Position numbers and translations under genes: made by a program. Under the pieces are notes generated by a model, which was not told the origin of the DNA, ran no database searches, and worked only from the letters and a program-made list of their open reading frames with translations. A stretch of 20,151 nt of DNA from a virus, in IMG/VR virus record IMGVR_UViG_3300042430_000217, positions 1 to 20,151 of that record. One strand, written 5' to 3'. Shown here piece after piece: positions 19,984 to 20,151 of the stretch (within the stretch, counting starts at the first letter, position 1; each line of letters opens with the position of its first letter).

Positions 19984-20151
19984 TTAAAATAAATCGTCAT
20001 CTGTTAATGTTTTAGTTTCCTGTATTTGACCTGTTGGTGCTACATAATTGTCCTCATAAATCTTATAGTCAGGCTGCGAATTTTTATCCTTATAGGAATT
20101 AACCCACATATTATACCTTTGACCATTAATTGTAAATTTAATTACTTCTTT
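19984..20151 (-). CDS. Small protein with acidic SSB-like C-terminal tail (C-terminal part)
   Basis: The last 55 codons of a gene that begins beyond the right edge. The visible text is KEVIKFTINGQRYNMWVNSY, then KDKNSQPDYKIYEDNY, and ends in TDDDLF. The central segment resembles a small beta-rich domain seen in short phage proteins with FVNxYK and PDYxI patterns. The final DDDLF recalls the DDDIPF tip of single-stranded DNA-binding proteins that recruits replication partners. A position at the head of a replication block fits that. Truncation and the short length make this a tentative reading. Confidence 0.6.
   Translation of the reverse strand, partial: KEVIKFTINGQRYNMWVNSYKDKNSQPDYKIYEDNYVAPTGQIQETKTLTDDDLF

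Noticed and set aside
1-20151. CRISPR array, insertion sequence, integrase or attachment site
   Set aside because: I saw no spaced identical repeats, transposase or recombinase motifs, or tRNA-end duplication in the window.

Overview
The window looks like part of the genome of a tailed double-stranded DNA phage (or prophage) of a Bacteroidetes host. Every gene I can support lies on the minus strand, so transcription runs from base 20151 toward base 1. The DNA is AT-rich and genes are packed with 1 to 86 bp overlaps. Start codons are preceded by A/T-rich leaders rather than GGAGG. The one promoter I can support has the Bacteroidetes-type TAnnTTTG element. Several proteins are of kinds typical of Bacteroidetes siphophages: the tape measure with an RAYVVQSD-type C-terminus, the large tail proteins, and the DUF1376-like replication protein. 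No integrase, lysis gene or portal is visible, so lifestyle cannot be judged.

Layout in transcription order. (1) 20151-17108, replication and expression: the end of a small protein with an acidic SSB-like tail, a stand-alone DnaA domain IV protein, a structured leader, a DUF1376-like replication protein, an overlapping 247-aa protein, two small ORFs (one a zinc ribbon), a VRR-NUC nuclease and a sigma-factor-like protein. (2) 17111-14517, surface-modification cassette: a membrane protein, a CxxC protein, an LpxA-like acyltransferase, a GT2 glycosyltransferase and a GT-B glycosyltransferase. (3) 14530-10736, DNA modification and packaging: a two-domain conserved phage protein, an HNH nuclease, a 40-aa basic peptide, a ParB-like protein, a Mom-family adenine-modifying enzyme whose 3' end overlaps a tRNA-Gly-like RNA, small terminase, a tiny hydrophobic ORF and large terminase. 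(4) 10735-8240: an AT-rich gap with a promoter, then small genes separated by GC-rich hairpins, and a tail-chaperone-like pair ending at a strong terminator. (5) 8152-1: tail-completion-like protein, two large tail proteins, tape measure, XkdF-type protease, scaffold-like protein and the N-terminal part of the major capsid protein.

The genes form a coherent program: replication and DNA processing, possible alteration of host surface or virion glycans, protection of the DNA by Mom hypermodification, packaging by HNH/TerS/TerL, and tail and head assembly. Most unusual are the phage LpxA-like gene with two glycosyltransferases, the noncanonical tRNA-Gly-like RNA overlapping mom, the recurring GC hairpin followed by T-run and ATG between small genes, the leader peptide/terminator arrangement at 19466-19544, and the placement of protease, scaffold and capsid after the tail genes. 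Protein roles come from recognised motifs and family resemblance read by eye; no database search was run.
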